Shown: piece by piece, positions 9,048 to 19,200 of the stretch
How the letters are laid out: each line of letters starts with the position of its first letter
How positions within the stretch are numbered: the stretch's first letter is position 1
NCBI GenBank assembly: GCA_964438735.1
Contig: CAYTLW010000005.1
Location: 58,880 to 122,879 of the forward strand
From: CAYTLW01 sp964438735
Lineage (GTDB): Bacteria > Myxococcota_A > UBA9042
Direction of reading: 5' to 3'
Length of the DNA: 64,000 nucleotides
Position numbers and translations under genes: made by a program
Notes under the pieces: model-generated
Database searches by the model: none
Told to the model about the DNA's origin: nothing
The model's input: the letters and a program-made list of their open reading frames with translations, nothing else

Positions 9048-11090
9048 GTGTCGGGCCGGATGAAGCCGACGTCCGTGGGGGCGCTGCCCGGGGTGAGCAT
9101 CGCTCTGGTGGCGCTGCTTGTCGGCGTCCACCTGGTCGCTGAGCCGTCGTTGGGTGGCGGCGAGCAGCAGGTTGCGCCCTCCCTGTTGCAGCCGATGCTC
9201 GATTACTGGCTGGCGCACCCCGATCTGCAAGCGCCGGAGCGTTGCGCCTCGCATACCTGGGGTCTGGAAGAGGCCCGACACCAGCAGACGGTGGCGGCCA
9301 TCGAGCGTCATGGCAGGGGCTATCAACCGCCAACTGGCGACCCCGCGGAGCTCGAACAGCTGTGCAGTCGGGTGCACGCAGAGATGGATCAGCGGGGGTG
9401 GCGTCGATGGGCGCTGGTGCCGGCCAACGGGCTGCAGCAGCGCGGGTTGGTGGGCCACCTGGGCCTGCACGCCGGCTGGCTCCACCTGGTCATCAACGGG
9501 CTGCTGCTGCTGATCTTGTCGGGGCCCTTTGTCGAAGACCTGTGGGGGCGCGCGCTCTACGCCGCCTTCTTCGTCGTCGGTGGGGTGCTGACTGGAGGCG
9601 TAGTTCTGCTGCTGAGCGGTGACCTCTCGGCGCCCTTCATCGGCGCCGACGGTGCCATCGCCGCATGCCAGGGCGCCTTTGCGGTGCGCCTGGCGGGGCG
9701 CGAGGTCGCCTTCCTGTCGTGGCTGGGACCGGCCTTTGAGCGCTCGGTTGCGCCGGCCTGGATCTTGAGCGCCTGCTGGCTGTTGGTGGGCATCCTCCAG
9801 TGGATGGGGACCGATCATGTCGATGGCGTGGCGTTTGCCGTCCGCCTGGGCGGATTCGCCATCGGCGCGACCTTCGCCGGCGTGGTGGAACTTGCGAGGC
9901 TGGAAGAGAAGTGGGAGTTGCCGGGCGCTGAGCGCGAGCGTCAACGCGAAGCGGCCAGGGCCGCCAACATGCCCATCGTGCCGGCCGCCATCGCTCGACT
10001 GGCAGCCCAGCAACCGGCCCTGGATGATCGCCCATGGTCGCCGCCCAAGCCGTTGGCCTTCCGGACCGTCCTGGTGGGCGAATCGGCCGACGACGATGGG
10101 CCGGAGAGCGGCGTTGAAGATCTGCAGACGGCGTTCGTCTGGGATTTCGAGGCGCCAGAGCCGGAACTACCCGCCCACAAGGCAGCCGAGACTGCCGCCG
10201 AGATTCCCGCCGAGATCTCCGCCGACCTGCCCGACGACTCGCCCGATGAGATGCCCGACGACGAGCTGGTCGCCGACCTCCTGGACGCGCTGGTCGTGCC
10301 CGAACCGCCGCCCCCGCCCGCCATGCCCCATGCGAGCGCCCATGACAGCGGTTCCTCGCCGACGGAGGTGTTGCAGCGGGAGGATACCGTGGCCGTGGTC
10401 GGCGCCGCCCGCACGCGCGGCGATCCCCGGCGCCAGACCCATCCCCATACGAACACCCAGTCTCGAGGCATCAAGGCCCACCTGGCCGAAGCGCGTATGG
10501 CCATCCAACAGGCACGTTTGCGGCCGCCGTTGGAGCCTGTCGAGGTGTCCGAACCCGAACCGCCCGTCCAGCCGGTGACGCCAACGCCAACTCCGGCCGC
10601 GCCGCGTGCGCCGCGTGCACCGATCAAGAGGTCGGCGCCTGCGATCGCCGTGGACGCCGCGGGTCGCCTGTCCATCACCTATTGCCGGATTCTCGGACGA
10701 ACGCCCGATGGCCTGATCATCGACTGCAAGGACGGGCGGCAGCTCAACGTGCCGCCGACGAACATCCGCCAGATCGCCGTCGGCATGGTGCAGCTGCACG
10801 GTCGCCGCGAGGCCACAAGCCCCGTGGTCGTCTGCGACCTGACCCTGGACGCCATATTGAGCGGTCGACCGCTGATCCTGCGCTGTACTCACCTGGACAT
10901 CGACTTCGATCAACTCGTGCCAGAGGCGGCCACGCGCCAGGTCGCCTGGAGCGTGCTGATGAAGATGCTCCACGCCGAATCGGACGCGATCTGTCTGCCC
11001 GCAGAAGCGGGCTGGCCGGGCCCCCCCTTGCGCGGATTCCGCGACGAGGCGGCGTTCGAAGAGGCCTTCTACGGGTCGCGATCGACTTGA
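9048..11090 (+). CDS. Catalytically dead rhomboid-like membrane protein with long disordered tail
   Basis: Start assigned to GTG at 9048 (GGGGAGG six bases upstream); ATG at 9060 is an alternative. The product is 680 residues. After a first helix (about 15-32) and a long external loop, residues 133-285 follow the rhomboid fold: HAGWLHLVIN (141-150) fits the HxxxxHxxxN signature of TM2. The serine motif GxSG is GADG here (Asp201 in place of Ser), and the TM6 catalytic His is Arg266 (VRLGGFAIG). Proteolysis is therefore not expected. A Pro/Glu/Asp-rich disordered stretch (about 290-535) precedes a C-terminal globular region (about 540-680) of unknown type. The role is inferred to be binding or regulating membrane clients. 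Its 3' end overlaps the convergent permease gene by 22 bases. Confidence 0.75.
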   Translation: MSGRMKPTSVGALPGVSIALVALLVGVHLVAEPSLGGGEQQVAPSLLQPMLDYWLAHPDLQAPERCASHTWGLEEARHQQTVAAIERHGRGYQPPTGDPAELEQLCSRVHAEMDQRGWRRWALVPANGLQQRGLVGHLGLHAGWLHLVINGLLLLILSGPFVEDLWGRALYAAFFVVGGVLTGGVVLLLSGDLSAPFIGADGAIAACQGAFAVRLAGREVAFLSWLGPAFERSVAPAWILSACWLLVGILQWMGTDHVDGVAFAVRLGGFAIGATFAGVVELARLEEKWELPGAERERQREAARAANMPIVPAAIARLAAQQPALDDRPWSPPKPLAFRTVLVGESADDDGPESGVEDLQTAFVWDFEAPEPELPAHKAAETAAEIPAEISADLPDDSPDEMPDDELVADLLDALVVPEPPPPPAMPHASAHDSGSSPTEVLQREDTVAVVGAARTRGDPRRQTHPHTNTQSRGIKAHLAEARMAIQQARLRPPLEPVEVSEPEPPVQPVTPTPTPAAPRAPRAPIKRSAPAIAVDAAGRLSITYCRILGRTPDGLIIDCKDGRQLNVPPTNIRQIAVGMVQLHGRREATSPVVVCDLTLDAILSGRPLILRCTHLDIDFDQLVPEAATRQVAWSVLMKMLHAESDAICLPAEAGWPGPPLRGFRDEAAFEEAFYGSRST

Positions 11091-12466
11091 GCGAGACGGC
11101 GCGCCACTCGGTGCACACCCCAAGCTCCGATCATCACCGCCAGCCCGATCAGCGGCATGCCGGCGCCGGGCACGCCGGAGATCGCGTCGCGGACCTGCTG
11201 GATCATCGCCACAGCACTCGCGCCCAGGAAGGCCAGCGGCAGCCATGACAACCAGAGCGGCACCTGGAAGGGCGCCGGGCGCCCCCCGCGGCGGCGCAGC
11301 ACCCACAGGGCGATCACCGCCAGGGAAGCGGTGGCGATCATGGCGACGCTGACCGCCCGCAGCAGCTCGTCGAAACCGCCCGAGACGATGAGCACACAGG
11401 CCCAGATTGCCAGCAACCAGAGGGCGAATGCAGGCGTGCGATAGCGGGGATGCAGCCGTCGTGCCCGGGACCAGAAGGCGCCATCACCGGCCATGGCCCA
11501 GGCCACGCGGGCGCCGCCGAGAATGGCCGCGTTGATGGTCGACAGCAGGCACAGGGCGATCAGCACGGTCATGACCAGCTTGCCGGTGGAACCCAACAGC
11601 GCCTCGGCGGTAGCGGACCCGGCCTCGCCGGCGCCGGCCAGGCCGTCCATGCCCAAGGCGGCGATGAAGCCCGCGCAGAGCAGCAGGTAGAGCAGCGTGA
11701 TGGCCGCCGTGCCGCCGATCAGGGCCCGCGGCAGGTTGCGCGTCGGCTGTCGCACCTCGCCGGCGACGTAGACCACCGCGTTCCAGCCCGAAAAGGCGAA
11801 ATAGGCCAGCAGGTAAGCGCGCACCAACGTACTCGTCGACAGCGACCGCGGCTCCAGAGCCGCCGACCGGACAGGAGGCAGCGCGTCGCCGGCAGCCAGC
11901 GCCAGGCAGATCAACGCCACGATGGCCAGGATCGCTGCCGGCACCATGGTCGTCGCGTTCTGCAGCGCCGCCGACAGGCGCACGCCGCGTACATTGAGCC
12001 ACGTCATCCCCATTACGACGGCGATGGCGAGCAGGCGGTCGGCTGTCCAGGTGCCGGGCAGGGGCAGGTCGATGCCGGTCTCATCCAGGGGCACGCCCAG
12101 CAGCGCCGACAGCTGGAATCGACACAGGGCGACCGTCACCGCGGCCACCGAACCGGCGAAGACCGCAGCGATGAGGCCCCAGCCGGCGGCAAAAGCAATC
12201 GACGGGCCGAAGACCTCGCGCAAGTAGACGTAGTCGCCGCCGGCGTCGGGAAAGCGGGTCGCCAACTCGGCAAATGCGAGCGCCCCGCCGAGCATGATCA
12301 GCCCGGTGATCGCCCACACAGCCAGCAGCGCACCGGGGCTGGTGATGTCCTGGGCCATCTCGGCTGGAGCGAGGTAGATGCCGATGCCCAGCATCGAGCC
12401 GGCGACGATGGCCACGGCGCTGCCCGGGCCGATGGCGCGCTGGGAGGTCGGTTTCGACGACGGCAT
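11069..12466 (-). CDS. APC-family amino acid permease
   Basis: A 465-residue polytopic protein with about 12 predicted membrane helices. The first helix carries the amino acid-polyamine-organocation signature (AVAIVAGSMLGIGIYLAPAE), with the unwound GSxxGxGI motif that binds the substrate backbone. Further helices include GALAFAELATRFPDAGGDYV and a conserved 'YAYFAFSGWN'-like helix 6 (AYLLAYFAFSGWNAVVYVAG). It should import an amino acid or amine by proton or solute coupling, or exchange it. Substrate cannot be fixed. It is divergent from the decarboxylase/lyase-like PLP gene starting 125 bases away, so the permease may supply or remove that enzyme's amine. Confidence 0.9.
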   Translation of the reverse strand: MPSSKPTSQRAIGPGSAVAIVAGSMLGIGIYLAPAEMAQDITSPGALLAVWAITGLIMLGGALAFAELATRFPDAGGDYVYLREVFGPSIAFAAGWGLIAAVFAGSVAAVTVALCRFQLSALLGVPLDETGIDLPLPGTWTADRLLAIAVVMGMTWLNVRGVRLSAALQNATTMVPAAILAIVALICLALAAGDALPPVRSAALEPRSLSTSTLVRAYLLAYFAFSGWNAVVYVAGEVRQPTRNLPRALIGGTAAITLLYLLLCAGFIAALGMDGLAGAGEAGSATAEALLGSTGKLVMTVLIALCLLSTINAAILGGARVAWAMAGDGAFWSRARRLHPRYRTPAFALWLLAIWACVLIVSGGFDELLRAVSVAMIATASLAVIALWVLRRRGGRPAPFQVPLWLSWLPLAFLGASAVAMIQQVRDAISGVPGAGMPLIGLAVMIGAWGVHRVARRLAQVDRDP

Positions 12467-12591
12467 CGTCGCAATGTAGCCCGACGCCGGCGCAGCGGCC
12501 AGCGTCGCCGGCGCCGACCGTTACGGCGGGGGCGCCGTTTGACAGGCGCCGGCAATTGGGCGATTCCGACTTGCCCGATGGGAGGTACGAG

Positions 12592-14043
12592 ATGAGGATT
12601 CCGGAATCCGGACTGCCGAGCGACGTGGTCTTCGAAAAGATGGAGCAGGCCCGCAGCAAGGACATGCGCTGGCGCGCCGGACAGGCCTTCGCCTACGTCT
12701 ATTACGCTGGCGACGTGGCCGAGGCGGTGGGCAAGGAGGCCTACTCCAGCTTTCTGACCGAGAACGGCCTCGATCCCACGTCCTTTCCGAGCCTGCTGCG
12801 CTTCGAAAACGAGGTGGTCGGCATGGTGCTGGACCACCTGGGTGGCGGTCCACGCTCCGCTGGCAGCTTCACCAGTGGCGGCACTGAGAGCATCATGCTG
12901 GCGATGAAGTCGGCCCGTGAGCACGCCCGCACGACGCGGCCGGAGCTCTTCGAAGGCGGCCGTCGGCCGGCGGTGGTCCTGCCCACCACGGCCCACGCAG
13001 CCTTCCACAAGGCGGCCGACTATCTCGAACTGCGCCTGATCCTCGTCTCCGCGGACCAGACCACCTTCAAAGCCGATGTTGCGGCCATGGCGGCGGCCAT
13101 CGATGACGACACCATCCTGCTGGTCGGCTCGTCACCGTCCTACGCCCATGGGGTCATCGATCCCATCGAAGCGCTGGCCGCCCTGGCCGCCGAACGCGGC
13201 CTGCTGATGCATGTGGACGCCTGCGTGGGCGGCTTCCTGCTGCCCTTCTTCGCCGAATGCGGCGCCGACGTGCCGCCCTTCGACTTGAGCGTGCCCGGCG
13301 TCACCTCCCTGTCGGTGGACCTGCACAAGTACGCCTTCTGCCCCAAGGGCGCATCGCTGGTGCTCTACACCGACAAGGCATTGCGGGAAAAGCAGATCTT
13401 CGCCTGCACTGAGTGGAGCGGCTACTCGGTCGTCAACCCGACCGTGCAGAGCAGCAAAACCGGCGGACCCCTGGCGGCGGCGTGGGCGGTGCTGAACCTG
13501 ATCGGCCGCGACGGCTACCTGGATATCGCCGCCCGCACCCTGGCCGGCACACGCGAGCTGATCGCTGCCGTGCAGGCCATGGACGGTCTGGACGTGCTGG
13601 GCACGCCGGAGTTCTGCATGGTCGCGGCCTCGTCCGAGGAAGTCTCAGTCTTCCACGTGGTCGACGAGATGAAGCTGCGTGGCTGGACCATCCACGGCCA
13701 GTTCGCGTTCGACGGCAGCCCGGCCAACATCCACCTGTCGGTCGGCCCGCAGAATGCCGGTCGCGTCGCGCCCATGGTCGACGATCTGGCGGCGTCGGTA
13801 GAGGCGGCGCGGGCCCTGCCCACCGGCACGTTGAGCGGCATGGCTGAGGGCTTCGCTGGCGTCGATCCGGCGACCATCGACGAAGACATGATCGTCCAGA
13901 TGCTGGCCATGGTGGGCGCGGGCGGTACCGAGCTGCCCGACCGCATGGGACCCATCAACGAGGTCCTGGACGCGCTGCCGCGTAATATCGGCAAGCGGCT
14001 CCTGGTGGGCTTCATCAACGAGCTCTTCCAGGCCAGCCGCTGA
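12592..14043 (+). CDS. PLP-dependent lyase, sphingosine-1-phosphate lyase / group II decarboxylase family
   Basis: Start at 12592 is favoured by GGGAGG seven bases upstream; an ATG at 12556 is in frame. The 483-residue protein is a fold-type I PLP enzyme. Visible sites are the phosphate-binding TSGGTESIMLA (about 95-105), ring-stacking His135, Asp209 in HVDACVGGF for the pyridine nitrogen, and Lys246 in SVDLHKYAFCPKG for the Schiff base. The last motif with the 'CPKGASLVLY' continuation resembles sphingosine-1-phosphate lyase (DTHKYGxxPKG) more than glutamate decarboxylase. No N-terminal membrane anchor is present. Likely reactions are retro-aldol cleavage of a phosphorylated long-chain base or decarboxylation of an aromatic amino acid; sequence alone does not decide. 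Confidence 0.85.
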   Translation: MRIPESGLPSDVVFEKMEQARSKDMRWRAGQAFAYVYYAGDVAEAVGKEAYSSFLTENGLDPTSFPSLLRFENEVVGMVLDHLGGGPRSAGSFTSGGTESIMLAMKSAREHARTTRPELFEGGRRPAVVLPTTAHAAFHKAADYLELRLILVSADQTTFKADVAAMAAAIDDDTILLVGSSPSYAHGVIDPIEALAALAAERGLLMHVDACVGGFLLPFFAECGADVPPFDLSVPGVTSLSVDLHKYAFCPKGASLVLYTDKALREKQIFACTEWSGYSVVNPTVQSSKTGGPLAAAWAVLNLIGRDGYLDIAARTLAGTRELIAAVQAMDGLDVLGTPEFCMVAASSEEVSVFHVVDEMKLRGWTIHGQFAFDGSPANIHLSVGPQNAGRVAPMVDDLAASVEAARALPTGTLSGMAEGFAGVDPATIDEDMIVQMLAMVGAGGTELPDRMGPINEVLDALPRNIGKRLLVGFINELFQASR

Positions 14044-14074
14044 TTGGTACTCGCTGCCCGCTCGCTGCCTCTCG

Positions 14075-14638
14075 TCAGTGTTGCAGGTGGTAGACGACCA
14101 CGAAGGCCACGGGCACCACCAGGCCAGCGAGCGCGAACCACTTGCCCCGTCCGGCCAGGCCCTTTCGTCCGCCGAGCATCACCAGCCCGGTCAAGGCCAG
14201 GACCAGCAGCAAGATGGCCACCGCGTCGGCAAACCACGTCCACGCACCCTTCATGTGGTTGAGGTGCAGGACGTTGAACTCGAACAGGATCGTCCGCGTC
14301 CGCACGTCCTTGTAGAGCCCCTTGCCGGTGGCGATGGAGACCTTCACCTCGCCGCCCTCGGGCAGGAAGATGCGCAATTGGTCGCGCGAGATGAGGTGTC
14401 GACCGCGTACGCTGGCCGGATCGATGTCCAGTCGCTCCGCCACGGTCGCCTGCAGCGCGTCCAGATCCCCGTCGCCGAGCGGGCCGATATCGATGTCGCG
14501 GTTTTCGATCGCGTAGTTCGGGTTGAAGTCGTCGATATGGTTCACCGCCAACCCGCTGATCGAGTAGATGCAGACCAGGACGGTGAGGAAGTAGCCGAGA
14601 TCGCGATGCACCGCGCGCAGCGCGGGCCGCCACCTCAT
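14075..14638 (-). CDS. PepSY-associated membrane protein
   Basis: A 187-residue membrane protein. Helix 1 (about 13-33, LGYFLTVLVCIYSISGLAVN) is followed by an external segment of about 90 residues, then helices near 135-153 and 165-183. The 'HRDLGYFLTVLVCIYSISGL' start and the 'FNVLHLNHMKGAWTWFADAV' segment with paired histidines are typical of the PepSY-associated TM family, which contains iron/haem-linked reductase-like proteins. Its ATG overlaps the stop of the upstream DUF4920 lipoprotein gene as ATGA, implying translational coupling. A role in metal or electron handling at the inner membrane is inferred from the family only. Confidence 0.8.
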   Translation of the reverse strand: MRWRPALRAVHRDLGYFLTVLVCIYSISGLAVNHIDDFNPNYAIENRDIDIGPLGDGDLDALQATVAERLDIDPASVRGRHLISRDQLRIFLPEGGEVKVSIATGKGLYKDVRTRTILFEFNVLHLNHMKGAWTWFADAVAILLLVLALTGLVMLGGRKGLAGRGKWFALAGLVVPVAFVVVYHLQH

Positions 14639-15264
14639 TTCGAGTCGCGCAGGACAGCACCCGTCCCGTCCAGGCGGACCAGGGTGATCGCCTCGGTCAC
14701 GGTCGCGGGATCGAACTTCTCGCCCTTTTCTTCGGCCTCGTGGGCCTTGACCCGGATCGTCTGCTCCAGGTTCAGCGGGATCTTGCGGACCACACCTTCA
14801 GCCACCGCATGCTGGCCGCGGGCGCTCATGGGGAAGACCATCACGCCATCCTTGACCTTGAAGCGCATGCTCTCGCCCGGCGCGACGCCGGACATCTCGA
14901 ACCAGCAGCCGCGCTTGGGGCATACGTCCACGACGGTGCCTTCGACGCGTACCTTCTTGCCGACCCACTTGTCGGGATCGTTGCGGATGTCGGCGATCTG
15001 AACCACCTGCACCGCCTGCACTCCGGCGCCATATACCTTGCCTTCCAGCTTCGGGGGGGGCTCGGCGGCTGCCTGGGTGGCTGCCGCGCCCGGATCGACC
15101 TTGTCGGCGGCAGGCGTGGGTGGGGTCTCCTGCACGGCCTGGACGGCGGGTTCGGTGGGATCAGCGCCGGCCGGGGTCGTCTCGGCGGGCTTCTTGTTGC
15201 AGGCCACGACGGCCAGCAGGGCGATGGACAATAGTGCGGCGATCATCGCCTTGCGGTGGCTCAT
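14635..15264 (-). CDS. DUF4920-type lipoprotein
   Basis: A 209-residue lipoprotein with signal peptide and lipobox VVAC (Cys22). An Ala/Pro/Thr-rich spacer leads to a DUF4920-like domain (about 75-190): VQIADIRNDPDKWVGKKVRV, then EGTVVDVCPKRGCWFEMSG with a CPKRGCW cysteine pair that could bind metal or form a disulfide, then an OB-like strand set ending in VRLDGTGAVL. The frame is open much further upstream but only this start gives a signal peptide. The stop overlaps the next start (14635-14638). Partnership with the PepSY membrane protein is inferred from the coupling. Confidence 0.8.
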   Translation of the reverse strand: MSHRKAMIAALLSIALLAVVACNKKPAETTPAGADPTEPAVQAVQETPPTPAADKVDPGAAATQAAAEPPPKLEGKVYGAGVQAVQVVQIADIRNDPDKWVGKKVRVEGTVVDVCPKRGCWFEMSGVAPGESMRFKVKDGVMVFPMSARGQHAVAEGVVRKIPLNLEQTIRVKAHEAEEKGEKFDPATVTEAITLVRLDGTGAVLRDSK

Positions 15265-15483
15265 GGACGCTCCTGGCGACGCGAGGTTGGTGGATTCGTG
15301 CTCATCGGGTCGCGCGGCAAAGCAAGCATCCTGGTCCCGGAGCGTCAAGAGTGGAACCACAGCGCCGGCCTCCGCGGTGCCTTGTCCATCGCCGCGCTGC
15401 TCGCTACCTTGCCGCCATGACCCGCCTCCGCGCGCCGCCCCTCCGCTTGCGGGGCTCGGTCGCCGGACCCGCAGGGGGACCAG

Positions 15484-16194
15484 ATGGATCGAATCCACTG
15501 CCTGAGCGTGGCGTGTGCCGTCTTGTTGCTGTGCGCATGCCTGTGCGCGTGTAGTGCCGCACGGATGCAGCGACCCGATGGGCTGCGCGCCAAAGACGTC
15601 AAGGAGCTGCCGATCACCTGGGAGCAGGGCGTCATCAAGGACGACAAGGTCAGCTTCAGCGGCTGGCGGACCACGCGGGTCAAGCGGGGTTGGATCACCA
15701 GTTCGAGGTTGACCATCGCAGGCCTGTCTGGCGGTGAGGGCAGCCAGCAGTGGTCCTTCGACCTGGCCGGCGGCGGGCTGGTGTACAAGGCCAGTTGCCT
15801 GACCACGCGCCAGACTTCCGGGTACTCCTTTTTCGGCTTTCGGTTTGGCCAGGAGCGGGTGGTCTTCGTCTGCGACGTTCGGGACAGTGAAGGCATCATC
15901 GGTCAGATCGCCATGGGCATGAAGCGGCGCGGACGCGCCGGCGCCGTCAACTGGCGCTCCCGGATGCTCCTCATCCGCAGCGAACACGCCGTCGAAGGCA
16001 GCCAGGCGAAACTCTTCGAGCCCTTCGGCTACAGCTACCTGGTCAACGGCAGGCCGCTGGCCGCGGCCCAGCTGGTCAACGATCGGAAGCTGTGGTTGTC
16101 GCCTTCGCTGGACGCCGACGGGCTCGCCGCCGTGGCCACCGCGGTGGTCGCAAGAATCCTGGTCCAGGACATCACGCCCCACGACGAACCCTGA
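15484..16194 (+). CDS. Hypothetical lipoprotein
   Basis: A 236-residue protein preceded by AGGGGGACC. The N-terminus is a Cys-rich hydrophobic signal sequence (CAVLLLCACLCACS) with lipobox options at Cys19 or Cys23. The mature part looks globular and alpha/beta with no recognised family. Segments such as FSGWRTTRVKRGWITSS and YSYLVNGRPLAAAQLVNDRK have no obvious catalytic motif. It lies 220 bases from the divergent DUF4920 lipoprotein gene and 92 bases before the kinase-ATPase gene. Function unknown. Confidence 0.7.
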   Translation: MDRIHCLSVACAVLLLCACLCACSAARMQRPDGLRAKDVKELPITWEQGVIKDDKVSFSGWRTTRVKRGWITSSRLTIAGLSGGEGSQQWSFDLAGGGLVYKASCLTTRQTSGYSFFGFRFGQERVVFVCDVRDSEGIIGQIAMGMKRRGRAGAVNWRSRMLLIRSEHAVEGSQAKLFEPFGYSYLVNGRPLAAAQLVNDRKLWLSPSLDADGLAAVATAVVARILVQDITPHDEP

Positions 16195-16286
16195 GTTCGA
16201 CTCGCATCGGGCCGGCCAGTACCCCAGCGGTCGACGAGGTGCTACCCTCGCGGCCCCAATTCGCGGGCTGGATCGAAGGGGATGGT

Positions 16287-19200
16287 GTGGTGGTCGAACG
16301 CGATGAAGGCACGCCGGAAGACGGCGCTCCGGGCGACGAGGGCGAGGCCCCGCAGGGCGACCAGCCCATCACCCGCGTGCAGCGTTTTCGAACCACGGGC
16401 GATATCGAACAGGCGGCCCGGGTCCGCGCCCGCGAGTTGCAGCTTCGACACGAGGCAGATCACTCCTCGCCAGCGGCGGTCGAGTCCAATGACGCCGTCG
16501 AGACGGGCACTCCTGCGGAGGATCCCGATCCGGTGTCCAGCGAGGCGGACGCCCTGCGCGCCTTGACCGCCGCGCCCATGCCGGGCCTCGAAGGCGTGGT
16601 CGAGCTGCCTCCGACAGGGCGACAACGATACGAATCGGTCGGCGAGCTCGGCAGTGGCGGCATGAGCACGGTCGTGCGCGTAGTCGATCACGCCCTCGGT
16701 CGCGAAGTCGCCATGAAGACCCTGCGCGCTGACCGTCGAGACAGCCGGGAACACGCCCGCGCCCTGCAGCGTGAGGCGCGCTTGATCGGTGCCCTGGAGC
16801 ATCCGGCGATCATCCCAGTCTTCGACCTTGGCCTGCTCGATGATCGGACGCCCTTCTACACCATGCGGGTGCTGCCCGCCTCGTCCCTGGCGGCGGTGTT
16901 GCAGGGGTTGCGCGCCGGCGAGCCGGCCATCCGCGCGCAGTACGACCTGCGCCGCCTGGTGCGAATCCTGGTGCAGATCGCGCAGGGCCTGGCCCACGCT
17001 CACAGCCGCGGCGTCGTGCATCGAGATCTGAAGCCGGGCAACGTCCTGCTGGGCGACTTCGGCGAGGTCCGGATCATGGACTGGGGCATCGCCAAGCGCA
17101 TGGGCAGCGAGCGCCCACCCGGGATCGAGGGCCTGGTCTTCGGCACACCCGCCTACATGAGCCCGGAGCAGGCCCAGGGCCAGGACAGCAAGGTCGACCA
17201 TCGCAGCGACATCTACTCCCTTGGCGTGATTCTCTACGAGATCCTGACCCTGCGCAGGCCGCCCCAGGCGGCGACCACGCGGCAGCAGATCATCGCCGCT
17301 GCGCGGCCCGAGCAGGTCCCGCCATCGGCGGTGGCTCGTGGACGCGAGGTCCCGGACGAACTCGACGAATTGACCATGCAGATGATGGCCCGAGACCCGG
17401 AGCAGCGGCCCGCGACCATGCGCGAGATCTGGCAGGCGTTGGAGCGCTTTCTGGCCGGCGTCCAGGACCGCGCCCGACGCACCGCCGAGGCCGAGCGCTG
17501 CTATCGAAGGGCAGTCGACGAATTGAATCGCTATCAGGCGATGCTGGAGGAGCGGCAGCGCCTGCAGGACGAAGAGGAACGCCTCCAGCGTGTGATTCGA
17601 CCCTGGGATGACCAATCTGCCAAGCAGCAGCGCTGGCGGCTGACCCACCGACTGCAGCGTCTGGAGGTGCTGATCGCACATGCCTTCGGCATCGCCACCG
17701 AGCTGCTGCGCCAGGCGGTCGACACGGTCGAACATCCCGACGCGCGCCAGACCTTGATCGAGCTGTACTGGCATCGGCACGACGCCGCCGAGGCGGTCGA
17801 CGACAGCGCCACCAAGCTCTTCTTCGCCCGGCTCGCCCACGACCTGGAAGACAGCGGTGAGGCCGAGGACGCCATCGGCCTGCTGCACATCCGCTCGTCG
17901 CCACCCGGCGCCGTGGTCTGGGCCGTGCCCTTTCACGAATACGACGACCCTGGCACGGGCGCCCCGGGGGCCCAGTTCGAGATCGGCGTCACACCCATCA
18001 CCGGTTGCCGCCTGCCCGTTGGCCCCTACGTAATCATCGCTCGCCTGGACGGTCATCGCGAGGCCCAGGAGGCGTGCTACATGCGCCAACGCGGCGCTGA
18101 CATGCTGCTGTTGTTGGACCCCTGGTCCCGTGACCTGCCGACGACCGGGCGCGAGGTGGCGCTGGCCAGCCTCTGGTCTCTGGCGTTCGACATGGAGATC
18201 CGCTCCCGCGTGACCAGTTGTCTGGTCACGGGCCTGCCCGGCATGGGCAAGAACCGCCTGCTGGACGCCTTCCGGGCCGAGGTCAAGGAACATCCCACGC
18301 GCATGTATGTGCTGCTGGAGGTCAGCTGCGCGCCCTTGCGTCGTGATTTGCCCTACTCGGTGCTGGTCGAGTTGCTGCGTCTACGCGCAGCCGTCATGGC
18401 CAGCGATACTGCCGACGAGATGCGTCGCAAGGTGCGTCGGATGGTGCTGCAGGCCTTCACCCGTTTCGGCCGCCAGGAGCCGAGCGAGGCCGCTCGCGCC
18501 CAGTCGATCGCCGTCGCCGACACCATCTCCACCCTGCCGGCGTTCGACCTGATCGATCCGGATCGAGGCGCCTTGCAGTCGGCGATTCCCGCCGTCGATC
18601 ACGACAAGCTGGTCGACGCCCTGGCGACATACTTCCGCGAGCTGGCCGCGTGCAGCCCGGTGCAGATCTTGATCCGCAACGTGCAGTACATGGACGATGC
18701 CAGTCGCGATCTGCTGGGCGAGCTGCTGGTCCGCGTGGACAGCTCGCCGATCCTGCTGCTGGCCACCGCGGGCGTTGCCACGAGCGACAACCTGCCGCAG
18801 CCGGTCAGCATCACCCGCGCGGCGCCGTCCGGCGGCGTGCTGCGTTACGACGCCGAGATCGTGCTCGCGCCTCTGCCTCGACCCGCATTCGACCAGCTGG
18901 TGCGGGAGATGCTCGCCGCCCCGGTGGAGCCGCGACTGCAGCGTTGGATCGGAGAACACGCCAACGGGGTCCCCTTCGTGGCGGCCGAGTTGATCTCGGT
19001 GCTGCGACGCACCGGGGCCATCCAATATGGCGAGCACGGCTGGGCCTTTGACGTACACGAGCCGCCGACCATCCGCGCTGGTGACGTACCGGCGGCGGTA
19101 CGGGCGCTGATCGACACCCTGCCCGAGCATGTTCGAGACGCGTTGGCGGCAGCGGTGGTCGTGGGGCAGGTCTTCTGGCGGGGCGCCCTGCGAACCCTGG

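Noticed and set aside
12556..12591. Longer N-terminus for the S1P-lyase-like protein starting at 12556
   Set aside because: The ATG at 12592 has GGGAGG at ideal distance; the upstream start has none.
16242..18293. A minus-strand open frame of 683 codons opposite the kinase-ATPase
   Set aside because: Codon shadow of a GC-rich gene; the plus strand has HRDLKPGN and other kinase motifs.
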